Source: a virus
Reading direction: 5' to 3' (one strand)
IMG/VR virus record: IMGVR_UViG_3300031576_000222
Coordinates: 1 to 33,435 of that record
DNA length: 33,435 nucleotides
Under the pieces are notes generated by a model that was not told the DNA's origin, did no database searches, and saw nothing but the letters and a program-made list of their open reading frames with translations. Shown one piece after another: positions 1 through 8,800 of this stretch; the stretch's first letter is position 1, and each line of letters opens with the position of its first letter. A program made the position numbers and the translations under genes.

Positions 1-99
1 CCTCGCCATGATGGCGCCGCGCCTGATCGAACTACGCCGCACGCTCAAGCGCACGGGCACGCTCTATCTCCACTGTGACCCGACGGCGAGCCACTACCT
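1..99 (+). repeat. Exact inverted repeat, left copy (partner 33019-33117)
   Basis: The first 99 bases are identical to the reverse complement of 33019-33117. The first mismatch is at base 100 (c against g). It encodes the shared methyltransferase stretch around [17 protein letters not shown]. The copy starts exactly at the window edge, so the true repeat may be longer. Confidence 0.95.
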
Positions 100-1345
100 C
101 AAGCTGCTGCTCGATGCGGTGTTTTCTCCGAAGCACTTCGTTGCGGAAATCACCTGGCAACGGACGAACGCGAGGGCAACTTCCGGTCGTTGGCCCCGCC
201 TTCACGACACGCTTCTTCAGTACAGCAAGGGCGACAGATACTTCTTCCAGCCGACGCGGATTCTCGCCGACGAGCGCAAGCTCCCACATACGCTAATAAC
301 GGGACGCGACGGCGAGAAGTATCAGACCTATGAACTGACCGGTCCGGGCGCGACCAAAGAAGGCGATAGCGGGAAGCCCTGGCGCGCCTTCGATCCGAAC
401 AAATACGGCCGACATTGGGCCAATAACTATCCGACGATGGATGCGTGGGACGCCGACGGCCTGATTCACTGGCCGAAGGACGGCGGTTTTCCACGTCGCC
501 GCGCTGCAACGCCGTTCGATCCCGGAGCCCGCGAGGTCGTCGTCGGTGACGTTTGGACCGACATAGATCGAATAAACCAGAGCGCCAAGGAGCGCCTCGG
601 ATACCCGACGCAGAAACCAGAGGCGCTCCTAGAGCGCATCCTCACGGCTTCGAGCAACGAAGGCGATACCGTGCTCGATCCGTTTTGCGGCTGTGGGACA
701 GCGGTCGCCGTCGCGCAAAAGCTCAACCGCCGCTGGATCGGCATCGACATCACGCACCTCGCCGTGAACTTGATCCGACACCGTCTCCGCGACGCGTTCG
801 GCGAAAGCCTCAAGTTCGACGTAGTCGGCGAACCTGTGAGCTTTGCCGACGCCCAGGAGCTTGCCGCCGCTGACCCGTACCAATTCCAGTGGTGGGCGCT
901 CGGTCTCGTCGGCGCTCGGCCCGTCGAGCAGAAGAAGGGCGCGGATCGTGGCATCGACGGACGGCTCTACTTCCACGACGACAAGAAGGGCGCGAAAACG
1001 AAACAGATCATTCTGTCCGTGAAGGCGGGCAAGGTGGACATCACGCAGCTTCGCGACCTGCGCGGAGTCATTGAACGCGAGAAGGCGGAGATCGGCGTTT
1101 TCATCGCATTCAACGAACCGACGCGCGCAATGATGAAAGAGGCCGCAAGCGCCGGGTTCTATGATTCGCCCGGCTGGCGGAAGAAGTACCCGAGGCTTCA
1201 GATTCTCACCGTGCGCGAGCTGCTCGACGGCAAGGGCATTGAGTACCCGCCGACGCGGGACGTGAACGTGACCTACAAGCGGCCGAAGAAGGTGAAGCGC
1301 GGGAAAGCGACGCCGACGTCGGAAATGTTCGGCGACGACGACTAG
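2..1345 (+). CDS. Beta-class DNA methyltransferase fused to Mrr-like nuclease domain, 5' partial
   Basis: Predicted to methylate an amino group of A or C in a specific DNA site. The reading frame is open to the window edge and the first in-frame ATG is at 8. The paralogue at the right end has about 108 more residues before this point, including motif IV DPPF, so the gene is cut by the edge. Counting from the ATG at 8, residues 1-40 match the paralogue. About 45-190 form a target-recognition region unrelated to it. [14 protein letters not shown] then leads into motif I, DPFCGCGT, at about 224-231. The order IV-TRD-I is the beta class. A C-terminal domain with GADRGIDG and, 22 residues after its Asp, SVKAG fits a restriction-endonuclease-like Mrr fold (D...SxK). 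It is the only real plus-strand gene and converges on the DUF3800 gene. Methylation specificity and cleavage activity cannot be read from sequence. Confidence 0.9.
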   Translation, partial: LAMMAPRLIELRRTLKRTGTLYLHCDPTASHYLKLLLDAVFSPKHFVAEITWQRTNARATSGRWPRLHDTLLQYSKGDRYFFQPTRILADERKLPHTLITGRDGEKYQTYELTGPGATKEGDSGKPWRAFDPNKYGRHWANNYPTMDAWDADGLIHWPKDGGFPRRRAATPFDPGAREVVVGDVWTDIDRINQSAKERLGYPTQKPEALLERILTASSNEGDTVLDPFCGCGTAVAVAQKLNRRWIGIDITHLAVNLIRHRLRDAFGESLKFDVVGEPVSFADAQELAAADPYQFQWWALGLVGARPVEQKKGADRGIDGRLYFHDDKKGAKTKQIILSVKAGKVDITQLRDLRGVIEREKAEIGVFIAFNEPTRAMMKEAASAGFYDSPGWRKKYPRLQILTVRELLDGKGIEYPPTRDVNVTYKRPKKVKRGKATPTSEMFGDDD

Positions 1346-2211
1346 CGTCCGTTCGGCTTCACGTCCCTGCGTGCTCGCGAGTGAGCGCGCGCGTGGACGG
1401 CGGCCCCATACACCATCTCTATGTACCGCCCGGCTCCGTAGTACGCACCTCGCAGGTTAATGCCCTCGCGACTGAGCGCAGCCCACGACTTTCGCACCGG
1501 TCGTTTCCCGCGTTCGACGAAGCGGTTTTTAATGTCCTTCATCGCCTCATACGCGAGAATGTCCGCCGCCTGGATACCGACGCGTTCGTGTCGGCTTCGG
1601 AATTGCACCATCGGGTCAAAGATGTCGAGCTTCAACTGGGTCGTGATGCCCTCGAACGCGCGGCGTAGTCGCGCCGTGCGTTGCCGGTCATAGTCGAAAA
1701 CGCACGCAATCGGCTCTCCTCGCCGCGTGGGTATCTCACCGCGGTCGTACGCACCCTTGAGCTTCGTCAGGCACGCGATGAGGCACACGGAGTACGGGTC
1801 GGCGTAGTCGGGCACCTTCAACCGCCGGAGTTGTTCCCTTACCGCTCCGCAGTCGGCGGCGAAGATGCCTTGCGCGACACCGAGCGTCGTATGCCCGCGA
1901 ATCAATCCGATTAACTTCTTGATGAGCGCGACCCGCTGTTCCGCCGTTAGGTTGGCAAATGCTTTTTTCCCGCTCTCGAAATCCGTCATGTGGAAGACGG
2001 GCGGCGAAATATCGAACGCCTCTAGAGTCCGAATCCACTGCTTGCCGAGCTTCGCCCAGCGGTAGTTAGGCGCGACGTATCCCGCAAGGGTAGTGATTCC
2101 GCCCCTGGCGCTGCCGTCGAAGTAAGCCCGGAATACAGCCACCGGCTGCACCTCCGAATCGAAATAAAGCCCGTACCCGTAGCGGACCAAATCCGCCTCG
2201 GAGACCCTCAC
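1342..2211 (-). CDS. DUF3800 domain protein
   Basis: A 289-residue protein with the DUF3800 pattern: an N-terminal beta strand with an acidic residue (RAYFDGSARGG) followed by LAGYVAP at about residues 28-46, a central CVFDYDRQ, and a C-terminal GIQAADILAYEAMKD at about 215-229. DUF3800 is thought to have an RNase H-like fold in which these acidic residues would form the metal site. Its substrate is unknown, and members turn up in mobile elements and defence neighbourhoods. The start is a GTG at 2211. It overlaps the end of the broken methyltransferase frame by four bases, which suggests translational coupling. The stop codon shares a CTAG tetranucleotide with the stop of the plus-strand methyltransferase. 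The family assignment is from motif recall, and no function is claimed. Confidence 0.75.
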   Translation of the reverse strand: MRVSEADLVRYGYGLYFDSEVQPVAVFRAYFDGSARGGITTLAGYVAPNYRWAKLGKQWIRTLEAFDISPPVFHMTDFESGKKAFANLTAEQRVALIKKLIGLIRGHTTLGVAQGIFAADCGAVREQLRRLKVPDYADPYSVCLIACLTKLKGAYDRGEIPTRRGEPIACVFDYDRQRTARLRRAFEGITTQLKLDIFDPMVQFRSRHERVGIQAADILAYEAMKDIKNRFVERGKRPVRKSWAALSREGINLRGAYYGAGRYIEMVYGAAVHARAHSRARRDVKPNGR

Positions 2212-2462
2212 GGCGCACCCCCACGGACGCGCCCGGTTCTAGCCGCCCCGGAGCCTATATGCCCTGGGTGTCTACAGCAACAGAATCGCCTGTCGAACAG
2301 GCTCCAGAGCCGGAACCGCTCGGCCTGCCATGGCAGCAGGGCTGGCTTTCCGGCCGGGCCGAAGCCTATATGCCCTGGGTGTCGATTCAAACAGAATCGC
2401 CGCCCGGCTGCGTGACGCCAGTCCGGCTTGTAGTCCACGCCGTAGGGCGGATCCGTCACCAT
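2208..2462 (-). pseudogene. Remnant of the methyltransferase part of a ParB-methyltransferase gene
   Basis: The frame begins MVTDPPYGVDYKPDWRHAAG, the catalytic motif IV (DPPY) and following residues of phage ParB-methyltransferase fusions. After HAAG the similarity to the family stops. The remaining ~65 residues are encoded by a repeat-containing insert (2253-2401) and contain none of the later methyltransferase motifs: no TRD and no FxGxG motif I. The fragment lies one frame away from the ParB-like ORF just upstream, and the two join if one G is added to the G9 tract. It is therefore best read as a broken, non-catalytic remnant. A sequencing error could explain the frameshift but not the missing C-terminal part. 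Confidence 0.7.
2253..2401. repeat. Pair of 38-bp direct repeats flanking a palindromic core
   Basis: Copies lie at 2253-2290 and 2364-2401, 111 bp apart. The first 20 bases (gcctatatgccctgggtgtc) and the last 11 (acagaatcgcc) are identical, with a variable 7-bp middle, giving 33 of 38 matches. Between them are the 12-bp palindrome ctgccatggcag and short gccggaa/ttccggc arms. In the plus frame both copies read AYMPWVS..TESP. The segment sits where methyltransferase similarity ends, so it looks like an inserted repeat element. Confidence 0.75.
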
Positions 2463-3064
2463 GAGCGCCGCCCCCCCCCGACGCCAAAGCAGCGGGCGAC
2501 GTCGGCCGCGACCGTAGCGTCCCCGCAGCCTAGGCGGTGGTCGCGAAGCCGCCAGAGATCGCCGAGGGCCGAGACAACCTTTTCGACGGGTTCCCCAACG
2601 TCGTCCTCATCCTCGGTCGCGCCCGACGGTGGATCTTCGGTTGGGACAGGATCGGCATCCGCCGCCACGTCCGGCTCGAAGTCGTCCGGCGTGATGAGGT
2701 CGGCATCGTCCCAGCCGCTCGCCGCGAGCTCGGCCAGTTCCTCCGCCAACATGCCAGCGTCCCACGTCGCCCGCTCCGCCAACGCGTTGTCGGCAAGGCG
2801 AAAGGCGCGAGCCCGAACGTCCGCGAGATCGTTGACACGGATGACGGGAACCTCAGCCAAACCGGCGAGGGCAGCGGCCGCCAGTCGCCCTCGCCCCGCA
2901 ACGAGCATCCCGTCGCGGTCCACGAGCAGCGGTACGTTGAAACCGAACTCGCGGATTGATCGGGCCAGATCGGCGACTTGTTTGTCCGAGTGTACGCGCG
3001 GGTCGCGGTCGTACGCCCGCACCTGGCCGAGCGGCCAGTACTCAATCTCTAGGCGCTCGGCCAC
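2456..3064 (-). CDS. ParB/sulfiredoxin-like N-terminal domain of a ParB-methyltransferase (frameshifted)
   Basis: From a GTG at 3064 the product starts with AERLEIEYWPLGQVR, a typical beginning for the ParB-like domain fused to phage methyltransferases. HSDKQVADLARSIREFGF (about 26-43) and LVAGRGRLAAAALAG (about 54-68, the ParB GxxR-type motif) follow. An acidic linker leads to GDLWRLRDHRLGCGDAT at about 170-186, which normally precedes the DPPY catalytic motif. Here the frame ends at RRSW after the G9 tract. The long ORF extends further upstream, but GTG 3064 begins 8 nt after the stop of the upstream lipoprotein gene and matches family starts. The family usually directs DNA methylation. This copy has lost the catalytic half, so any remaining role would be DNA binding only. 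It is unlikely to be the partition ParB that recognises the parS at 15165. Confidence 0.75.
   Translation of the reverse strand: MAERLEIEYWPLGQVRAYDRDPRVHSDKQVADLARSIREFGFNVPLLVDRDGMLVAGRGRLAAAALAGLAEVPVIRVNDLADVRARAFRLADNALAERATWDAGMLAEELAELAASGWDDADLITPDDFEPDVAADADPVPTEDPPSGATEDEDDVGEPVEKVVSALGDLWRLRDHRLGCGDATVAADVARCFGVGGGRRSW
2471..2479. other. C9/G9 homopolymer at a frameshift junction
   Basis: On the coding (minus) strand the frame reads GTC GGG GGG GGG CGG and then terminates. With ten G, or a -1 slip, it reads GTC GGG GGG GGG GCG GCG CTC ATG GTG ACG GAT CCG and enters the DPPY frame. Sequencing error, phase variation and slippage are all possible. Confidence 0.8.
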
Positions 3065-3071
3065 GTGTGTT

Positions 3072-3584
3072 CTAGCGCAGGCAGACGGCGAAGCCTTTCG
3101 TGGCTCCGCTCTTGTCGCGAACAAGAGCCTCTAGGACGAGCGGGCCCGTGAGCACCCGAGCCGGCACCTGCGGGTATACCCCGAGCCCGAGGGACGTCGC
3201 GCTGTCCGCGCATTGGCCGTCCGCGCTCCACTGCGCCACGTGCGCGCCGCAAGCGCCGCCGGCCCCGAGGCAGGCACGCAGCGTCAGATCGACGCCGCCG
3301 TCCTCGCCAGCGCAGCTCCAAGACACGACCTTCCGCGATTCCCCGGCCGCCAGGATGAGCACCGGGTGACTGCGCCCCTTGTCGCTGCTGGAGACGTTCA
3401 CACAGAACGGCCGAACCGCCGGCGTTGCCACGATGGCCTTCCCGAGCGGCGCCGCCGTGACCGCGACCGGAGCGTTGGGCTTCCCCTCTACCGCGTCCTC
3501 AGCCGCCGCACGACCGCATCCGATTGCTAGCGCCATGACCGCCAAAAGGACGGCCGCCCGAACACTTCCGCTTTTCTGGTTCAT
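3072..3584 (-). CDS. Predicted lipoprotein of unknown function
   Basis: A 170-residue product with a charged start, a hydrophobic core and a lipobox-like LAIGC at about residues 19-23, consistent with signal peptidase II processing and lipid anchoring. The mature part has four or more cysteines (SCAGEDGG, CLGAGGAC, GQCAD, AVCLR) and looks like a small beta-rich extracellular domain. I do not recognise the family. The ATG at 3584 is preceded by GGGGAGGG, a strong ribosome binding site. It sits at the end of the exported-protein block, just before the ParB-like gene. In prophages, phage-encoded lipoproteins can act as receptor-blocking superinfection exclusion factors. That role is a possibility here, not something the sequence shows. 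Confidence 0.75.
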   Translation of the reverse strand: MNQKSGSVRAAVLLAVMALAIGCGRAAAEDAVEGKPNAPVAVTAAPLGKAIVATPAVRPFCVNVSSSDKGRSHPVLILAAGESRKVVSWSCAGEDGGVDLTLRACLGAGGACGAHVAQWSADGQCADSATSLGLGVYPQVPARVLTGPLVLEALVRDKSGATKGFAVCLR

Positions 3585-3638
3585 CGCCCCACCCTCCCCA
3601 CTTGCCCGGGCGGCCGCGTGTGCGCGACCGGCCTCTGT

Positions 3639-3920
3639 CTATTCCGGCGCCGGCGTCTTCGGCGCGGCCGCCGCCCTGTCCTTCGCTACGAGCTCGGCCA
3701 CCTGCGCGCGCGTCTCGAGCGACTTCCGGGAGTCGTCAACGAGATACTTCTCGATGGCCGCCAGCTTCGTCGAAATCGTAAGTACGGCGACACCCCAAAG
3801 GATCACCTTCGTGAACACGAAGAGTCCGGAGAGAATTGCACCGGCTTGCGCTGCGCGCGTCGCCCATCCCGGCCACCGAATGACTACGCCCGGCGCCGCC
3901 GAGCCTACCTGATCTGACAT
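3639..3920 (-). CDS. Small one-pass membrane protein with helical tail
   Basis: A 93-residue protein starting at ATG 3920, chosen over the longer frame because GGAGGGG lies directly upstream. It has one hydrophobic segment at about residues 26-50 (GAILSGLFVFTKVILWGVAV), then a charged amphipathic helix (KLAAIEKYLVDDSRKSLETRAQVAELVAK) and an Ala/Pro tail. Size and layout fit phage membrane accessory proteins such as holin-like or spanin-like proteins, but no diagnostic motif is present. No endolysin is visible next to it, so a lysis role is only a suggestion. It lies between the two small exported proteins. Confidence 0.75.
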   Translation of the reverse strand: MSDQVGSAAPGVVIRWPGWATRAAQAGAILSGLFVFTKVILWGVAVLTISTKLAAIEKYLVDDSRKSLETRAQVAELVAKDRAAAAPKTPAPE

Positions 3921-4038
3921 TGTTCCCCTCCGAAGTCCCGGCAACCACCACGCACGCCGCCCCATGCTTCGTGCCACAGTCGCCACATCCGCTCGCCCGC
4001 CGATGATACCGCGCCGCCCGCCCGGCATCTAGCCCAGG
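3921..4038. other. Short intergenic region, no supported gene
   Basis: 118 bp between two minus-strand genes. It holds the ribosome binding site of the downstream membrane protein and a possible 27-codon ORF (MWRLWHEAWGG...) overlapping that gene's start, which has no clear ribosome binding site. I see no terminator-like hairpin. Confidence 0.5.
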
Positions 4039-4476
4039 TTACGGGTCGCAAGCGACGACCGTTGCCGTCACGGTGCCGGCGAATGGGGGCGAGAGCGGCT
4101 GGCCGAGTATCGGCGAGGACGCCGAAAGGATCGCATGAGTCATCGACGACACGTCGCCGGGGTTGTCGGTCAGCCACGAGCAAACGGCAAGCTCGGATGG
4201 CAGAAAGGGCCGGCGCCCGACGTCGCACTTGAGCGTGTTGTAAGCGTTGTTTTCGGTGCAGTTGTAGTCGCCACCATCCGGGCCGTCGCAAACGACGTTG
4301 GAACCGCCGCCCTCGAAGTCACCGAACTGGTAGTAGTGCGTCCGCCATTCGACCCGCGAGTAGCTCGCGCCGCTCAGTGTGAACGCGACGTCACAGCGGT
4401 AGCCGTAGGCTCGGGCCTCCGCTGCAAGGGTGCAGGTGAGAAGCAGGGTCGTCAGTAGTATTGTCAGAGTTTGCAT
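4039..4476 (-). CDS. Small secreted Cys-containing protein
   Basis: A 145-residue product with a clear signal peptide (MQTLTILLTTLLLTCTLAAEARA, cleavage likely after ARA). The mature domain has five cysteines (YRCDVAF, NVVCDGPDGGDYNC, TLKCDV, AVCSWL) and a sixth near the C-terminus (VVACDP), suggesting disulphides and an extracytoplasmic location. The family is not recognised. GGAGG sits 8 nt before the ATG, inside the 3' end of the upstream LamG gene, which it overlaps by 86 bp in another frame. The pair is therefore probably translated from one message. It could be a virion accessory or a secreted host-interaction protein; nothing in the sequence decides between them. Confidence 0.75.
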   Translation of the reverse strand: MQTLTILLTTLLLTCTLAAEARAYGYRCDVAFTLSGASYSRVEWRTHYYQFGDFEGGGSNVVCDGPDGGDYNCTENNAYNTLKCDVGRRPFLPSELAVCSWLTDNPGDVSSMTHAILSASSPILGQPLSPPFAGTVTATVVACDP

Positions 4477-5821
4477 TGTGCCGTCCTCCGTTTTCTTCGT
4501 TCCGCGTCGTCACGGCTTGCACCAGGGCGACCTCGGCGAGCGCCTGAATGTAGAGCGTCTCGAGCCGGACTTTCCCGCTACCGACGTTTTTTTTTAAGCC
4601 GACGACCAGATCGTCCGGCATTCCCGCGCCAATGCTGGAGGAACCGTCGCTCGCGAGCAGCCGCTCCCATTTGTGGGACCTGAGCGCGTTGTGCGTGTTG
4701 AAGACGCCGCTCACCTGGTCGCCGCTCGACGAGCACAAACTGCTGATCGAGCGTGCCGAGTCGGTGTTGTAGATAAACTCCACCTGATTGTTCGTCGTTT
4801 CTTCGACGGAGACGGCTTCAATGACGATCGCGCCGACCGGCTCCGTAAGCCCAACCGACGAGATATAAGCCGGCTGCCTCACCTTGTAGGCCACGCAGTC
4901 CGTATTATCGTCGAGCCGCACCGCATGCGTGCCCGCCGAGTTGTCGTCGGTGCCGTTGCCAGGCTCCGTGTACGTTCCGTCCACGCACTCGAGCGAGGTC
5001 TGGGCACTGCAGTCGCCGCGCAAGAGCACGCCGCTCGACGCGTACACGCTCTCGACGTCCAGCAGGTAGACGCCCTCGGCGTACTGGCGGATTTGCTCTT
5101 GAGTGCCGGCGTTCAACGTGACAACGACATCGTCCACATACCGGTCGGCCGTGACGGGAGAGCCTATCGCCTCGAAGCACGTGACCTTGAAGCCGTCGGG
5201 GTCGGGCGTGAACAATCCCGTCGAGCAGCTCTCGGTGGCGACCGACGACGGATCGTTGTCCACCCACAGTTCGACACTCCCCAGGATGGTGGTCGAGCTG
5301 TAGCCGATGCAGTAGCGGTGCCATTCGCCGTCGTCGAGCGTCATCGAGTGCGTCGCGCTCGTGCACGTGCCACCGATCCGAACGCCCGCATTCCCGTCGG
5401 CACGGATGAGCGCCTGTCCGGTGCCGTTTCCGTGACCGGCGCTCGTCTCATCGAACCCGGCCAAGTCGGTGAGGCCGGTCGAACTGACGGCCCCCGGCGG
5501 AATCTTGATGGAGACGCAGCCGATAATTATGTTGCCCTCTCCGGTGACCGTCGTCTGCCCGTTCGTCAGTTCGTCATAGAAGCTGGTGAAAAAGACTTGG
5601 CCGGTAGTGGAACAGTCCATCGCGGCGCTCTGCCCGCCCGTGCGCATCTCGGTCGTCGAGTACGTGATGCCACCGCCGCTCGCTTGGTCCCACCACCAAA
5701 ACGGCGTGAACTCGGTACCGTCCTCGAAGCCCTGGAGCGCGAGATACTTCATGGCCGCGCTGGCGCTCACCGGTGAGAGTACGAGTGCGGCGACGAGGAG
5801 GGTGCGTCCTAGTATTGCCAC
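4391..5821 (-). CDS. Exported LamG/concanavalin-like protein, probable receptor-binding component
   Basis: A 476-residue product. It starts with a signal peptide (MAILGRTLLVAALVLSPVSASA) and then a jelly-roll-like domain at about residues 25-240. GFEDGT.FTPFWWWD, the DDGEWHRYCIGYSST segment and VELWVDND are features of LamG/concanavalin-like sandwiches, which commonly bind carbohydrate. A second beta-rich region with a related DGTYTEPGNGTDDNSAG motif follows. The start is a GTG at 5821 that overlaps the end of the tail fibre gene by 13 bp. The last ~30 residues are encoded in the overlap with the next gene. An A9 run near codon 410 (LKKN) stays in frame, and both shifted frames terminate, so I read it without a frameshift. 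Position after the fibre suggests a host-recognition accessory protein. Confidence 0.75.
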   Translation of the reverse strand: MAILGRTLLVAALVLSPVSASAAMKYLALQGFEDGTEFTPFWWWDQASGGGITYSTTEMRTGGQSAAMDCSTTGQVFFTSFYDELTNGQTTVTGEGNIIIGCVSIKIPPGAVSSTGLTDLAGFDETSAGHGNGTGQALIRADGNAGVRIGGTCTSATHSMTLDDGEWHRYCIGYSSTTILGSVELWVDNDPSSVATESCSTGLFTPDPDGFKVTCFEAIGSPVTADRYVDDVVVTLNAGTQEQIRQYAEGVYLLDVESVYASSGVLLRGDCSAQTSLECVDGTYTEPGNGTDDNSAGTHAVRLDDNTDCVAYKVRQPAYISSVGLTEPVGAIVIEAVSVEETTNNQVEFIYNTDSARSISSLCSSSGDQVSGVFNTHNALRSHKWERLLASDGSSSIGAGMPDDLVVGLKKNVGSGKVRLETLYIQALAEVALVQAVTTRNEENGGRHNANSDNTTDDPASHLHPCSGGPSLRLPL

Positions 5822-8800
5822 TCGAGGTGTACCTGGAGCCAGTCGGTCGCCGCCGTGGAGTCTGCGCTAAAATGCAATCCAAGCCGGTTGTCCGCGCTCA
5901 CCGACGCGCTACTGATCGTCGTCGTGCACCCGCTGCTGCAGGCAGTGGTCGCCGGCGTATTGTCGCAAACAAGATTCGCGGCCAGGGTGTTTGGGTCCGT
6001 CGTGCATACGGTCCCTGTCGAGAGCGTCGTCTCGCCTATCTTGCAAATGTCAATCGTGGCGGTGGTGGCCCCCGGGCCGACCTGGCACGACACGCGGGTC
6101 AGCGTTGCGGCCTCTGGGACCCAGCACGTGACCTTTCCACCGTCGGTGGCGGCGGGATTCAACAAGTTGATCGAGCACTGGCCCGATCGCAGCGCTGCTG
6201 TGTGGCTCGCGTTGCTGAGATACGCGCCCTCGACGTTGCTCGTGTCCGTCGTCTGCACGATGCCATCGATGACGCGGAGCCGGCGGTCGGCGACCGGCGA
6301 CGCATCCATGTCCTCAAGCTGCACCGGAACGTGCGGCTCGACTGCCGCCGCAGACCAATCCATCAGCGGCACGACGGTGTGATTCACCCGTACGTTCAGC
6401 GTGGCCTTAGCGTCGAAGCTACTCGCCGTGAGATCCGTCCACGTGTAGGCCAGGCCGCCCATGTCTGAATTCGACCCGACGTTGGTGTCCGCGCCGAACG
6501 TCACCTCCGGGCCAAAGCCCACGGCCGCCGTGCCCGTCGAGTTTGCGTATATTCTCGCGACGGCCGCGACGGCGTTCGTCGTCGCCGTCGGCGCCTGCAA
6601 CGTCACGCGCCGGAGTGTCGAGTCGTACTGCAGAAAGAGATCGTCCGCCGTGATCGTGTCGCCCGTGTAGGTGCCGACCGGATCGCCGACGTGCATCGCG
6701 TAGAACAGGACGTCCGACTTTTCGCTACCGTCCGTCGCCGTGTCCCACCGCACGCGCATCGTCGCTGCGATTTCCTTGGCACCGCCTGCGTCCTCCAGCG
6801 CCCAGTCAACGTCGGAGCCGCCACCGACACCCATCACTCCGCTTGAGTCGTTGTAAAGCTCAAGCAGCGGGGCGACACCCGTTGTCGTCGCGGTGTAGTT
6901 GAGGATGCGAAAGCCACCGTCCGTCGCGGCGATCGCTTCGAGTCGCGCGATGTCCGCGCCCCCCGCTGCCTCGAAGGTGAAGCCGCCGATGTTCGACAGC
7001 AGGCCCGTGGTTGCGAGTTCGAGAAACTGCGCGCCCGCGACTACGAGGGCAACGCGATCCGCACCGGGGCGGAAAAGCCCGGTGTTCGTGTCGCCGGTGA
7101 AGTACAGCGAAGGTGTTCCCACGGCTCCCACGGCCAAGTCCTCGATCGTTCCACCGTTCAGGTCGAGGCCGCCAGCGTCCATTGCTGCCCCGCTGGTCAC
7201 CGCCTGGATTGAACCTGCCGAGCGAATCCCCGGCGTCACGTCCAGCAACAAAGAATCCAGGATCATTCGCAACGTGCCGGCCGTCGCCCAGACGATCTTG
7301 TCCGTTGCGTCGTCGAAGTACATACCCGTGTCCGGATTGCCGCCGGAGACGACTGACGGCGCGGCGGCCGTTCCCTGCCCGGCCTTGATCTGGCCCGTCA
7401 TCGTCGTCGAGCCGTCGAGCGCAAGAAAGGCCCCGCCCCCTCCGTCGTCGTCAATGTCTTTCCAGCCCGCAACGCCTCGGCACACAAGCACCGAGCCATC
7501 GGTGTCCAGGTTCGTATCGAACCACAACCGACCAGCTTCGCCCGCTGCATCGCACGAACCGGCCACTTCGCCCGCAGCCGAATATAGAACAGGCCAACCT
7601 GTCGAGGTGAAAGTTAAGTCTGCGGACGTCTTCGTGGCCGCAGTGCCCCACAAGTCCTGACCGGTCAGCGAGTCAATGTCTTTCTCTTGAAGGCCAGCGA
7701 GGTCGAGGACGGCCTCCATCTCCGTCTCTACGGCCGCCTCGTCCAAGTCGTTCGAGCCGAGCGCGCCGTCAACGTCGCCGACAAGCGTGAGCGCGCTCGA
7801 GGCCTCATCGTGCGCGACGTGGCAGTACCACGGTGTCCCGTACTTCACGCACGTGAGGACGTCCCCCTGGCTCGTGCCCGCCGCGAGGTCCACGTTGTCG
7901 TTGCCTTTGAGATTCGCGTTCGTCGAGAAGTCCACCGTCGTGTTGGCATCGTCAATGACGATCGTGATCTGCTGGCCCTCGCCACCGCTCGCAAAGTTCG
8001 TGTAGGTGGTGGCGGCGGTATTGGCCGTCTTAAACATCCACGCCGCGGAGACATCCGGCCCGTTCGTGTTGGCGGGCAACGCCGTGAGAGACGGCGCGCG
8101 CAGGTTCTTCCGCAGCGTCACGCCGTCCTCGGACGTATTGAGTACCGTCTGGTACGTGCCCGTCGTCGGGTCGAAAGCCTTCAGTGCGAGCACGAGGCGG
8201 TCGTCCGACGGCATCAGCGAAAGAAAGCCCGTAGCGACGTCGGTCTCTATGAAGAGGTTGTCGATCGACGCGTTGCCCTCGTCGGGACGAAGCGGTCCCG
8301 GCGGACCGTTGCCCTGCACGCGCTCGCCGGTCGAAAGGTTCTTTATGTCGTACGACGACTGCGCGTCGAGTGCGTACTCGAAGAACGGGGAGCAATCCGA
8401 GTTCGTCGTGCACTCCTCAAGCGAAGTGCGGCACGTGCACGTCGGGTCGCCCGGGTCGCACGGATTCGCCGCGGCCTCGTCGCAGACCTGACCAGACCCG
8501 GGCCACGCGTTGCTTTCGAAGTTGGCTCCATCCCAAGAGAAATAGGCCACATCGAAAGTGCTGCCCATCACCTCGTTGGTGCCGTCGTGCGTGACGAGGT
8601 AGCCGTTCACGTCGTTGCGGATCTTCACGTACGCCTTGAACTGATTGTAGCGCGACAGGCCCGTCGTGCCGTTCGCGCTCTCGGCCTTCGTGAAGTTGAA
8701 CACGTCCTCGATCGTGTCGGCGTCAATGTAGAGGTCGGCCGTCGTTTGCCGCGCGAGGCCCCGCCACGGCGTCACGGTGCCGGACGAGTTGCGAATCCGA

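Noticed and set aside
2253-2401. CRISPR-like pair of repeats
   Set aside because: Only two units, the middle of the repeat is variable, the 73-bp gap is too long, and no cas gene is near.
2456-3064. ParB-like protein as the partner of the parS site
   Set aside because: Its sequence follows the ParB-methyltransferase type. It lacks the helix-turn-helix and dimer domains needed to bind parS, and it is frameshifted.
3905-4030. Possible 27-codon ORF before the small membrane protein
   Set aside because: Weak ribosome binding site, no family features, and too short to support from one sequence.
4587-4595. A9 tract with a slippery heptamer in the LamG gene
   Set aside because: The zero frame continues with sensible protein, the -1 frame stops within three codons, and the +1 frame stops later without a recognisable product.
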